Below are positions 47,073-58,799 of a DNA stretch of 64,000 bases, piece by piece. The notes beneath the pieces were generated by a model. It saw nothing but the letters and a program-made list of their open reading frames with translations, ran no database searches and was not told where the DNA came from. Each line of letters starts with the position of its first letter. Positions within the stretch are counted from its first letter, which is position 1. The stretch covers positions 160,593,856 to 160,657,855 of the forward strand of contig OZ020587.1 in assembly GCA_963971535.1 (NCBI GenBank). The letters are read 5' to 3'. The translations under genes were made by a program, and so were the position numbers. The DNA is from Notolepis coatsorum (taxonomy: Eukaryota; Chordata; Actinopteri; Aulopiformes; Paralepididae).

Positions 47073-47877
47073 GTAAGTGTGTGTCTGTGTGTGTATGTAT
47101 GTGTCTGTCCAAGCTGTTTTAACTGTTTCAATAGGGTATTTCATATGTCTTAAATGAATAAATTAAGACTTATTTCTGGATATAGATCACATCAAAGCAC
47201 TCTAGCTAAAGTTAACTAGCTATCCATGACTGACCCTAGACTGTTTCAATGCTAGGCCTACATTTATAAAACATTTATATAGGTCAACTACCCTTTTTTA
47301 CCATGGTTCAAACCTCAACATCACATCAAACCCAATTTATATGTCACAGTATCCAGAAAATAGCACAGAGTTTGGGGAAAAGGCATTCATGTTCTCTGGT
47401 AGCTAGGCCTGTAAAGGACTTTAAAAAAAGAAATTTAAACTATAGGCCCTCAATTCCATATCTGATTTTAAAGTTCAAATTAAGGGTATTTTAAAGAATG
47501 AGACCATTCAATATAGTTTGCTTCACCTCAAATGTAACCCCCAAAACCCACTTTGCCTTTTTTTTTTTGTCTCAGTCTGCTTTTTGTGTATTTTTAGGTG
47601 TTTGTTGTTGCTGTCATTTGGAGCCAGGTCTAGCTTAAAAAAAAAGGGGTCAATGATCTCAAATGACTACTTGGTAAAAGGTATAGCAACTTTCATGCAA
47701 GAATGCAACTCTAATGTGCTACACACAAGTAAAACAGACATAATATTGCAAACACTATAGTTCTAAACAGTGTATTACAAAATCTTTGTATCTACTATAG
47801 ACAATTTGCAGTTATATCATTGTCACCTGAAAACATGTACATGGGTAAATGTACATTGGTACATGTAAAAAACATGA
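47073..47877. other. No recognisable gene; partly duplicated
   Basis: AT-rich; 47640-47860 is related to 49040-49260 (shared CATGCAAGAATGCAACTC and ACAATTTG.A.TTATATC.TTGTCA). No coding signal. Confidence 0.45.
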
Positions 47878-48360
47878 GTTTCAAGTTTCTTTAATAGTTG
47901 TCATACAGAAGTACAGAATACTTTTATACAAAATGCTTCTTTCTGCTACGCTCCAGAGACTGTGCTAGGCAAGAGATAAGTATGAAATAAAATAGTATAG
48001 CATGTAAATAGAAGTAAAACTAGAAGTCACGTAGACACAGTGTTCAGTATATACATATGTACAATGTTCGATGCAGAATAGAAGTAACTGAGTTATCATA
48101 CAATATACAAGATACTATGTAATACTAATATACAATACTATATACTGCAAAGCAGAAATGGGGGTGAGGTACAATTTAGGCATAATTTACAGTAAGGTGT
48201 ACACAGGTATGGGGTGTAGTGCAAATCCATTACCAATAAATATAAAGTGTGTTTAGGTGTTCTAAAGTGTGGAGAGTGGGTGCTGCAATGTGTTGTTTGT
48301 TTAAAGTGAGTGTGTGCATGTGGGTGCATTTGATGGTTGTTGCATAGTGTTATTGTTCAT
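47878..48360 (-). mobile_element. LINE B 3' UTR fragment (antisense)
   Basis: Matches 496-954 plus the start of 2140-2175 without the hAT insert: the sequence runs from GTGAGTGTGTGCATGTGGG directly into TGCATTTGATGGTTGTTGC, documenting the empty hAT site. Ends before any coding region. Confidence 0.85.
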
Positions 48361-49385
48361 TATGTGATAACACATAATCCTATTGAATTCTGAATTTTTT
48401 GTTTATTGGCTGAGGGTCAATGATACACTTAAAACAAACATAACAACCTAGTTTTTTTTACCTGTTTACACAATGATAAGAAAAGAGGTTAAATAAAAAA
48501 AGTCTTTCATTACAGATGTATTTTAGAAGTTTAGTAAGATCAAGCCCCAAAGATCCCCTACGTCTTTTCTTTAAGCTGTTCTAAGATACAGTATACAACA
48601 AATACATTTCGGAATTACTTTACAGAACAGCGTCTAGTTAAAATTGTTTTTTCAGGTGCAATAAGAAAGCCCCTGTAACTTTAAGCTCTCGATATTTTGG
48701 ACCTGTATTACAAACTACAGTTACACACAGCATGAAATATTCAATCAACACAAAAGTGACAGTCGAAGAAAACTCAAGATATTGTATGAGGTGTTTTTAA
48801 AAGGGCGAATTAACTATTTATACTAGATTGAATCAATAGTCAGAAGGATCTCTGCATGTAGGAGGATAATGCTAATTTGTCAGGGGTTGACATATATCAC
48901 CCCCATGACACCACCCTCCTTTGTAAGACAAGCAGTCTGGTGTTGTAATTACAGTGATTAGACTCGTTTGCCTGTTTTCACTTTTATCAGGATGTAAGGG
49001 GATACAAAATCTATATAATAATAAGCTGTATACCACCTGTCATGCAAGAATTGCAACTCAAAAAGGGGTCACAGCTGTAAAGCAGACGTAGCCATAACGT
49101 ATGCATAGATAATGTGCACAAAAGAGTAAGACAGTAACTACACAGATAAAATCAGCATTAAATAGTCCAGATATGGTCTAGAACATTAAAATCTATTATT
49201 TTTGGTATTTAATATAGACAATTTGTATTTATATCGTTGTCATATGAAAACATGGATGCATCAGATTTAGCAGAAACTAGTTTCCATCTGTACACAGAGA
49301 ACATGATATCACATAATCCTAGTGAATTCAGATTTTTTATTGAGTGTCAATGTTACACATAAATTATAAACATCTAAAATCATGA
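48361..49385. other. No recognisable gene; diverged direct repeats
   Basis: 48361-48445 resembles 49301-49385 (ATAACACATAATCCTA versus ATATCACATAATCCTA). 48655-48760 resembles 54520-54640, just right of element Y copy 2. Suggests old duplications around element Y. Confidence 0.5.
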
Positions 49386-52300
49386 AACAATAGGTTATGA
49401 CTATAACCATGTTCTGTTAATAGTGGTGACGCTCGGTGTCACTCATGCACTATCCTCGCATATGTGCACGCGCACTGAATAAAATTCCACAATGTACCTT
49501 AATCCCAGTATTCGTCTGACCACACCGCTCATTAGCTTACCTTCATAAGCAGGTGTGTGGTCACCTGCTGTCCTCCTTCCCAAGCTTTCACCACAAGGTG
49601 AGATCAAGGGCTGCAGCGGCGTCGGACGCCGAGCGTCACCACTATTACCAGAACATGGTTATAGTCATAACCTATTGTTCTGTATACATAGTGGCTCCGC
49701 TCGGCGTCACTCATGCACAAGGGAGGCCGAGCGGGAGCCACCGGCCGACAAATACACCCCGCTGAAGGCCCCCCACAACCATCAGAACAGGGAGGGCCGA
49801 GCCCCCCCGACCCCCCCTAATGGAGGGCACCCCCCCTATTGGAGGTATCCCGGGAGGGCGACGGACCCGACCGTGCGAAGAGGCACTCAAGCAACTCAAC
49901 GCACAGGGTGAGCAGACCGTGGCCTGACCCCACGACTACACACACGCACAACCCGCATGCCACCCGGGAACGAACGGAGGGAACAACCTTGTTACTGCCC
50001 CCAGAATCACGGGGTCAAGGGCAAACCCAACCCCGTGGCAAGGCCGTAGCAGCGGAGCGCGAAGGAAGGCCCAGACCCACCAAAGGGACTGGACCCCCTG
50101 GAACGGGGGCCCGGAGAGGTCCATGATGCCAGCATCAAGACCCCACCAGGTGGGCACTTAGTGACCCCGCCCCCACATCGCCAGCGTATTCGGACAAAGG
50201 CCCCTCAGCCGAGCGGGCCCTGTCCCCCCAATAGTACACCGCCTGGCACACTGACCCTGCAGTACAGACAGTCAGCACGGCCGCAATAACAAGACTTACC
50301 ACGGAAGCAGGCAGCGCACCGGGGAAAAAAACCAGGCAACAGGCTGTTAACCCGAGCCTGGAGACTGCGGACGAGACAGGCGCCAGAGGGGACAGCTGAA
50401 CACAGCCGCCCCGGCGGAAGGGGCGTATGCTGGCGTTGTTGCACGACCAAGCCTCCATTTAAAAAAAACCCACCCAGAGGGGTTGAGGCAGAGAAGGCTG
50501 ACACGATTGGCAGACGTCATGAACATGCAGGGGCACCCTCAACCGGGTAACCCGGGAGTTGACACTGCTCCAACACACCAGGGAATCAACCACCTTGGTG
50601 TTACCCAATGCGGTGGTTGTTCCTATAACCCCTCAAGAAAAAAACTCCAAAACACACCTGCGGGTATACACCGGCTATACCGCAGTACAAGTGTTTCAGT
50701 TTTCAAAAAAGGGTTAACCCAGGCCTACGGGTCGACGAAACATTACTTCGGACCGGGCCCGGCGATACGGGAAGCACAGGATCACCAGAGGAGGTCAAAG
50801 ACCACCCCAACAGGCCCCTATTCGCCATGCGTGAGAGAGGAGCGAAAAGAATGGAGAACCAGCCCCAAGCACACCGTACTTGGTATTCTCAGGCGGTCTC
50901 CCAACCAAGTACTAACCAGGACCAACCTGCGTAGCGGCCGAGATCTGACGAGATCGAGCATGTACAGGTTGGCATGGCCGTAAGCCATTACGACAGTGCA
51001 GAGTACAAAATGTACCCAACCAGGGTCTCCATAGCGCTTAACCCTGTGACACCCGGACCGACCTGGCATTTTCCCCCTGAAAAAGCCCAAGTCCCTCAGG
51101 GTACCAGAACAGCAGATCTGCATCCCCGGCGGACAACGTGTTTAACTGATCCGGACCAGCGTGACCAGAACCAGTCCCGTGCCCTAACCACGCCGACATG
51201 CCTACTCCAGGAGAAGGGGCAGATATGCGTGTTGATCTTAAACATGAAAAGAAGGCGCCACCCAGACGTTCGGTGCGAACCGCGCCCGGTGGCCCACCCC
51301 CAGGGCGTGAAACCCCTCTACATATGTTCAGATCCATTCCGTCATCATCCCCCAGATATGAACGAGAATCCATCGACCACCAAAACAGGTCGTCGGAAGA
51401 GGAAAAACCTCCATCCAAGTTGCCTTATAAAAACGCCGTTTTAACCTCAAGCAACCAAGGCGTGCCAGTCAGTCGCCTGATTACAGAACACCCTGAGCTA
51501 GCACTATACGTGCGTCGGGACACAACCACATCAATGAACAGGCTATTTAGACCTGTCATTGAATCCCCAAGGCGCCCAGGGGAACGACAAGAGGGCTGTG
51601 ATGCTTCCTAACTCCAACTCTTTTTAATAGAAAAGAAGGAAGCACCAACAGTATGTATCCCAGTCTACACAGCCGGGGGTAAATTTTTTTCACATTTTTA
51701 CATCCCACCACCCTCCCATAGGGAGGAGACGGAAATCCCCAGAGAGACTTCCCACGCAAGCTGTACAGATTGAATTGAATCGAATACACACACAATAGAG
51801 TAGGACTCCTTCTTGAGGTTCCACTCACCTTGACAATCTGAGGAGGAGGCTCTGTACTCTGAGGAGGCTCCCTCACATGGAAGGAGAGTCCCACAGAAGG
51901 CCCGAATAGGAGCTTCGTGAGGAGGAGCCCTGACCACCCCCCGAAACAGATCCATCATATGGACCTGAACAGCACACGGAAGTCCTACCAACAGAGACGC
52001 GCACAGTGACGTACTCTATGGCGGGGGAATTTCTGCGGTGCACACGCCCAATATTCCAGGGCGTGGGACCAGGAAACCCCCCCCCCCCCCCCCTCACCCT
52101 GTAACGTGCCGAACCGCAACGTGACAGGAACCTTGAAGGACAGGTGGGTTTACCCCTGACCAACAGAAAAAAGGGGGAGAAAAGGTTACCAGTTCACCCC
52201 TTTACGACCCCACACCCATGATACGATGTAATGACAAAAAAGAGTATGACGCAGTCATAGTCAGCCCCATGAAGCGTCTAACAGCTTCACACAGCGCATG

Positions 52301-54502
52301 TGCCAACCTGCTATCTGATTTTTACTAAGGAAAAAACACAGAACAGAGAGGGCCCTCGCAAGAGCCCCGGTACCAGACTTACACATGTGCTTCTGTGGCC
52401 AGCCCAACCCAGTTGTAGGTCACACGACACACACAACCCATTATCACCTACAAAAAATGGCAAAAACACTCTACAGAGGAACGTCGTTTTTCATAATGAG
52501 AGAATACACAATTCTCGATTAGTATCGGCCACAGGCCTTGCTAAGCACACACGAAAAAGTGACCAAACAATCTTTTCTTTAGGAAAATAAAGTTTCTCAA
52601 GCGGTTAGCACAACCCCAACAACTAAGCCAAGGGTTACATCGTATCCCTACCACACAGTGACACAATATAGTGTAACAACATGTCTAAGAGGAGGATGAA
52701 GAAGTCCCCAGGGAACCGGGGGGAAACACAACCCTCCTACTTTACCCTTAATACGGCCAGTTAAACAGGTAAACCTGTTAATTTGTGAACACACTGTTCA
52801 TTGTCATTACAGGCTGAGAAAAGAATCATTCTTTACTCATATGTCACTAAGCATAGCTTTATAGGTTTAGTTTAACCCCCTTAGTTGTGAGTACACGATA
52901 CATGAACACACAATGTGTCTCAACACAACAAACCAGATCATTTCACATCTGTAACAATAACCCGATTTGCATGGAGACCAGTGACAAGACAATTCACACA
53001 AAACTCGCGTCATATCCTAAATGTAGTGCAGCAACAATCGTTTTGGAAAACATCGTTATTTACAAAACATTTAGAAGGGAAAGCAAGAAGAAGTGTTCAA
53101 GGTCTGGTCAGGACCTTGCCTACCGGGAGCGCAGATCAAGCGAATTGCAGTCTCTAACATGGCACCGAAGTAAACACAGCCTCCTGTGTTTGACGACACG
53201 GGCAGCTCGCTGCTCCAACCCGCCGCTACGGTGCTCCTTGTTGACGCAGTCCTCGCCGGCTGGCCCCAGGGTAGGTTCGACGAACATCCTCTGTCAAAGA
53301 TGACGTCGTAGTCAAGAGTGTTAAAAACATGTTATAGTCACAGCACGTTCAACAGTGTAGTATTAAGCTAACGGCCGCTCTCGGCCGATAGCAGCAGGCT
53401 AACGTTACCTAGCCTAGTGGCACAACAGGCTTGGTAAACACAGCGAGCTAGCGCCGCAGCTAACAGCTGACTGGCTAACACAGTAGGCCACAACTAGCAC
53501 GCAAGCTAAGCAGCTACCACCTGAACTCGTACACAACGATACAACAAGTCACACTCAGACAGGCCGCCGTTCTGAAACCCTCCTCACCTTTTAAGAGAAA
53601 AGAGAAACGAGATGTTAACACAGTTTTACAACGGTGATTTTACCAACATCCGGCGGAGCCAGCACAATTCCCATCTGGGCTGTAGCTGACTTGAACATGG
53701 ATTTTCCAATAACGAACATCTATGCTCACATTTCCTCGTTTAGGGTAAACTCTCATTTGCATATGAGAGACGGGGCCTATACGGTGACAGAGAAGTACCC
53801 ACGCGTCCAGAGATCCTGGGATCACCAGTTCTACTGGCCGTGGCCCACTAGTTGCTATAATGGGCTTCAAACCAAGGTCCTCCGTCGTCGCCTAAAGGCT
53901 GAACAAAGGACCCTAATCTGGGGCCGGTTTCCGCAAACTAGCCCCCATAGCACTAACAGACAAGTGGAGCTCGCAAGCAAAACATTACTCACCAACCTGG
54001 AACCCACCGCTTCTCACAACAGCGGCGCGTCCTACAGTCCAGCTGTGTTGCTGAAAGGTTTTACTGCAACCAGCCACAGCAAGGAAGACTGCAGTTGGGA
54101 GGCATGTAGCGGCGTGCTCCCAATACGAAAACCGGTGGAGGTTTTTAGAATGATCACCATCTTCCAGACACTCCAGTGACGAAGACAATATCGCCGCATT
54201 TTCTCGAAAAATAGTGAGAGAGAAAATAAAGATATGATGTCAACGTATCTCTTGTTTTCCAACTCTTCTCCTACCATCACATCACGTCAAGTGGGGATCT
54301 ACCGATGCACTTCCTTGTGGTGAAAGCGAGAAAGGAGGAGAGCAGGTGACCACACACCTCCTTATGAAGGTAAGCTAACGAGGGGTGTGGTCAGACGAAT
54401 ACTGGGATAAAGGTACATTGTGGAATTTTATTCAGTGCGCGTGCACATATGCGAGGATAGTGCATGAGTGACGCCGAGCGGAGCCACTATGTATACAGAA
54501 CT
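49386..54502. mobile_element. Element Y, copy 2 (5.1 kb)
   Basis: Same plan as copy 1: left inverted arms 49386-49440 and 49624-49679 (one or two mismatches), then a module starting TTCTGTATACATAGTGGCTC, and at the right end the inverted core (~54310-54455) and inverted module to 54502. Interior blocks align in order with copy 1 with many small indels. Differences in the end modules are shared by all end modules within this copy (for example CACTCATGCAC where copy 1 has CGCCTTCTGCAC). No conserved protein. Confidence 0.7.
50866..50984 (-). ncRNA. 5S rRNA-derived sequence in element Y copy 2
   Basis: The minus strand reads CTTACGGCCATGCCAACCTG, CTCGATCTCGTCAGATCTCG, GGTTAGTACTTGGTTGGGAG and CGCCTGAGAATACCAAGTAC, closer to genuine 5S rRNA than the copy 1 module. 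It occupies the same position inside element Y, so it was present before the copies diverged. Confidence 0.78.
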
Positions 54503-56345
54503 GACCGATACAGTTCAAATAGAATAAGAAAGCCCCCCTGAGTAGTACTTTATGCTCTCAATATTTCGATATGCATTAAATCCTACAGTTACACACGATA
54601 GGAAATATTCAAACAGCTCAAAGATGATAGTTCTAAGGCAAATACATTTTAACTCACTCACCATAGGTGAGTTAGTGTGTAGTATGGCTAACACGTATGA
54701 AAGTAACATAAAGCCATTATTTATTAGAGTTGTTGATACAATACTTCACATACAATACTTCACATACCAATAAAATATTTATTAATTTTGCAGAAAAAAG
54801 GCAAAATGCACAGTATTACCGGCGGAGGTTGTTTGATCCCTGTCCAGATGATTGAAGGAAATTAGTTTTAAGAACCATTTAACATGAAACACCATAAAAC
54901 AAAGATGAATTTTATTCATTATAACCATGAAAATAATACAATGTTGATTATCTTGGTCACAGATAGGAATGTATCATTCACATTCAATTATCCAAATGTA
55001 CTCAGTTTGTCAAATTTACCAGCACTATGCAGGGTTTTTACATGGGCTACTAACAAAAACATTTCATATTGTTTCAGTGATGGTATGGTTGATAGGTCTA
55101 TTGTTGACTTGTCTTATTTGTACCTGAAAGTTTTGCTTCGTTCACACTGTGACGGATACGTCTGTGCACCGCACCCGCACATGTTAACCGTATTGTTTGT
55201 ACACGTTTACATTCATGATACACATACACAATTTCTATTTCACATAATGACACACGACACATAGACTTGCGTACTGATATCATATCCATTCTTTATTATT
55301 TGACTTACATGGTTGAGTGCATGCATGTTGTTCATTGTTTGTTTTCTCCAACTCTGCAGCCAGCCATCCCCACTCTGGGCAAACTGATCGGCCCTAAATG
55401 GCCGGATGAGGGGGGGTGGACCAAACCATGTTGCGGGAGATGCCGGGGGGGGGGGGGTTATTGTATTGTAATTTAGTTTCCTTATATGTATTTCCTTATT
55501 AATTAAGATTATTAGTTGTGCAGTTTGGTAGTTGTGTTGTGTGTTGTGTGTTTATTGTTTGTTAGATTAATTAGAAGTGTAAGATATTATTTAGTAAAAT
55601 ATTAATTATCAATTAGCCCACTTAGATTAGATGTATCTGGCCAGGGCCTATATATAGTTTTGAGTTCTTAGTTGTCATGGTCTTCCGTTCTGTTCAGGTC
55701 TGGTTTTGTCCTGCTGTATTATTTGGACCATTTATGTTATATTTAAATTATGTTTTTGCATGGGTAAATAAAACCCTTATTCTTTGGCTGTTTTTGAAAT
55801 GGGTAAAATAAAACCCTTATTGTTTGGCAAAACCACTGTGTCCTCCTTGTCTGGCTGCTTGGTCCCTTACACACACAATAAAGATGCTGTTTGTGTAAAA
55901 ATAATGTATAATATCTAGACTGATTCATTATGCCTCAGGTAGCGATACACTCCACCCCGTTACAGGGGGTATAGTGGAACGATTATATTTTGTATGAAAC
56001 ACCTTAACACAATGAGGCATTTCATTTATAATATCAAAACATGGAACCCTTATGTAGAATGATGTAAAAAAAAATAGTTCTACTATTATATTTCACTTAA
56101 AAAACGTGTACAAAAAGATAAATATCCGACTCCTGCTATGGGAATTACACCTTTTCTATACATAACAAATGTGATGGTATGTTTTATTGTAACTGTTTGA
56201 CTGTTTGGCTGTTTTAGTGCAACACTGCTGTCAGCGACATCTAAGAAGGGAGACCCCCTTGAAAGGGTCAAGGGTTAAACCCCAGCACTAGGTCTGAGGT
56301 GCATTTTCTTCCTATTGATAGGTTTTTACATACCTTTGCAAGGAT
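54503..56345. other. No certain gene; possible old LTR-like stretch
   Basis: 55340-55880 contains a G run, an ATTATTTGG...AATAAAACCCTTAT unit present twice (55765 and 55808) and CCTTGTCTGGCTGC, which could be the R/U5 end of an old LTR, but no TG/CA ends or TSD could be fixed. No coding signal in the remainder. Confidence 0.3.
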
Positions 56346-56869
56346 ATGTATGACTGTGTTGCATTCATTTATTTTTTAATTTGTTGGACTTTATGGTATT
56401 TATGGCTTATTCATGATTTATTGTGATACTTCTTCTTGAATTGTTTAAAGAAGATGTGTTTGTCCCGAGGGGTCATTAATGTATGTATTGTAGGACCTTA
56501 CAAATAAATATGATTTGATTTGATCAAGGTCCTAACAAATGGTAAAATGTTTTCATGCATTACATTTACATTTAACTGATCCAAAAAAGAGACTTAGAAA
56601 AGGGGATCAGCAAACTCTGCAGGGGGCCTACACCTCTGGCTGCTAGGGGTAGTGGTATTGTTTACATAGCAGTGTTGACATTTCGAAGTCTTAAAGGGAC
56701 CCCGTTCACAGAGCTGAAGATAGTTACACAACTGGATAATATTTTTTATTTTTAATCATCTATAACTGTAAGGAGGAACTTAAAATCGTTCAAAGCCATT
56801 ATTACACCTTGAGGTAGAAAAAAACGCAGTTGGGTATATTATAAAAATGTATTAAAGAATATTACAGAT

Positions 56870-57272
56870 CATGTTGTAACGGCCAAAATTGATTTAATGT
56901 GCAGTGGATTTATGTGACCAGGGGGTGGCGCTTCTTTTATTTAAGCGTCAGGTACACCTGTATGAGGAGGAGTTTTGACCCGGAAAGGGCAATGGTTTTT
57001 GACCGCACGCACGGCGCAGATCACAGGTCGAAATGTTTGTATCTAATTAGTTATTGTGTTCATTATTATCAGTTTATGAAGACATCCTGTTTGACGGTGA
57101 GGGAAAATAAACACCATTTTACCAGTAAAGCTGCCTGCACGTATCATTGGGACAAAGGACTGTTTTGGTATGAGACCAGGAGTAGAACAGTGCGTCAGCC
57201 AGTCTAGCTGCGGGATCAAAACTGCTCAGTAGCTCCGTATAAGACGGGAGCTCCTTTAATACATGTTGTAAC
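56870..57272. repeat. 381-bp segment between 11-bp direct repeats, left arm of X only
   Basis: CATGTTGTAAC occurs at 56870-56880 and 57262-57272; the right arm has a single copy and no segment. The insert has TTTATTTAAG and AAAATAAACACC motifs and could be a solo-LTR-like insertion, or the right arm may have lost it by recombination between the repeats. Confidence 0.7.
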
Positions 57273-57471
57273 CTTTTTTATCAATAATATAAACTTGCAT
57301 AACATCAATAATGTAATTAATATCTAAAGTTTCTAAACACTTATGATTTTTCAGTTTAAAAACACACCATTCGCATGATGACAGGGTATGGTTGTGTGGG
57401 TGTGTATGTCTAGATGGATGTATTTCTGTAGGGGGGGGGGGGGGCGAAGGTGCGTTGGGTCTGTATGACGC

Positions 57472-57477
57472 TATATA
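57472..57477 (+). promoter_or_regulatory. TATA-like box upstream of element X ORF1
   Basis: TATATA in the context CGCTATATAGGCGGTC, 82 bp before the ORF1 ATG at 57559 and just inside the left arm. A suitable distance for a short leader; inference only. Confidence 0.4.
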
Positions 57478-57558
57478 GGCGGTCAGGGTTTGGTTAAAAA
57501 CCTATATATTTAGAGAGTTCCCTCTTAGAGAGACCCCCTAGAAAATAAAAAAATAAAA

Positions 57559-58251
57559 ATGGCAATTAATCTATCTACACCTACTATACGAACGTCAGCC
57601 CGAGTGGCGCATTTTAAGGCCGAGTTACTTGCACCATCCAGATTTGAGGGCGAGTTTTATAAAGAGATATGGTCCCTCAATGATGGCGTGCTAGGATTCG
57701 CTTATGATGTTAAATGGGAGAGAGTTGTGTTCTACAAGACCCCCTTGGAGGATTTCCAGGGTGCTGTAAGAAGATCTGTGATGGACCTAACGGAGAGAGA
57801 GTTTTGACAGCTAAAAAAAGCTTTGTATGAAGCTATGGAAGGATTAGTAGCTAGAAAGCTTAAGGATGGGCAGATATTCACCCTGGTAATAGGCGCGACA
57901 GAGCTGGGGGATGTGCATTACGAGGGTACGATATCTATAAAAAGTACTCCGGCACTTGGTGTAGAGACTGATCTAACCATCTTCTCAAGGTACATTGATT
58001 CAGCTCACAAGCATTTCCTCTTCTCGGTTCCGGTAACAGCCTGGCTAGAATGTCTACGGACATGCGGATTGGCTACTAACGAAGGAGCCAAGGTGAGGAC
58101 AGACCTGGATCGTCTTAGAAGAAGGCTCCTTCCAGCCAGCAAATCAGGGGACCTGGAGCGCTACTCTCTCACCAAGGAGGCGCCGGAGGGGGCGTGTCAA
58201 CCCAAAATCCTCCTTTTAAAAGACTTACAGTGCATATGTACTTTTAGATAG
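57559..58251 (+). pseudogene. Element X ORF1, one internal TGA
   Basis: The frame starts at ATG 57559 (AAAAATGG, good initiation context) and ends at TAG 58249, 230 codons, with one TGA at 57805-57807. Coding character continues in the same frame after the TGA (KKALYEAMEGLVARKLKDGQ, IFTLVIGATELGDVHYEG, DTAHKHF-like SAHKHFLFSVP, ECLRTCGLATNEGAK). There is no signal peptide or membrane segment; the composition is that of a soluble mixed alpha/beta protein. I do not recognise the family. The TGA is followed by CAGCTA, which fits the CARYYA context of programmed readthrough; a CGA-to-TGA mutation is the simpler reading. The next ORF begins 5 nt after the stop. Confidence 0.6.
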
Positions 58252-58256
58252 CAATC

Positions 58257-58799
58257 ATGACTTTCTCCCCACAAGATCTCTACACTGACTCCACATATGG
58301 GTTGGAGTTGGAAGAACCCAGCTCTCCGTTACTGTACATTCCTCTAACCTGTACTACGTCGCCGGGGGTACAGATACCTGCATGTCTATATGATACCCCC
58401 ACCCCTGAAGCACCAGACCTGTCATCACAGGAGACCATCGTCGACACCCTTGATGCAGAGGCTGTCTACACACCCCCAAATAGCTCCTGGATTCCTGGCA
58501 GCCCTTGGAGGGCACACACACCTGAATCGGGGTACCCGGAAGAAATACAGGTCGTTGATGGAGCCCAGAAATCACCCTCGCCATCGAGAAGACTTGCATT
58601 ACTCCCTGTATTGGTGGACGAGAGAACCGGCTTTCTGGACTATCTAATGATAGCTAATATTAAATTAGTTATGGCCGGAATACTGAGGTGTTGTATCGAT
58701 CAACATCTCACCGTGAACTGCTACGGCTGTAGTATTAGACACCCTAGTCAGAGGGATCATGAATGTCTGTTCGAGGCTGCCCTGTATTACGGTGAATGA
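58257..58799 (+). CDS. Element X ORF2, unknown protein with CX2CX9HXC motif
   Basis: 180 codons, ATG 58257 to TGA 58797, beginning 5 nt after ORF1's stop. The N-terminal two thirds are acidic, proline- and serine-rich and probably disordered (TPTPEAPDLSS, YTPPNSSWIPGSPW, KSPSPSRR). The C-terminal ~55 residues look folded: GFLDYLMIANIKLVMAGILR, and then a Cys/His cluster CYGCSIRHPSQRDHEC (CX2CX9HXC), a possible zinc-binding site. A disordered acidic N terminus with a zinc-like C terminus is common in small viral regulatory proteins, but I cannot assign it. The last 41 nt overlap another frame that leads into ORF3, and the LINE A tail begins at its final codons. Confidence 0.6.
   Translation: MTFSPQDLYTDSTYGLELEEPSSPLLYIPLTCTTSPGVQIPACLYDTPTPEAPDLSSQETIVDTLDAEAVYTPPNSSWIPGSPWRAHTPESGYPEEIQVVDGAQKSPSPSRRLALLPVLVDERTGFLDYLMIANIKLVMAGILRCCIDQHLTVNCYGCSIRHPSQRDHECLFEAALYYGE

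Noticed and set aside
55340..55950. Old LTR
   Set aside because: Has AATAAA and U5-like features but no definable TG/CA ends, partner LTR or TSD.
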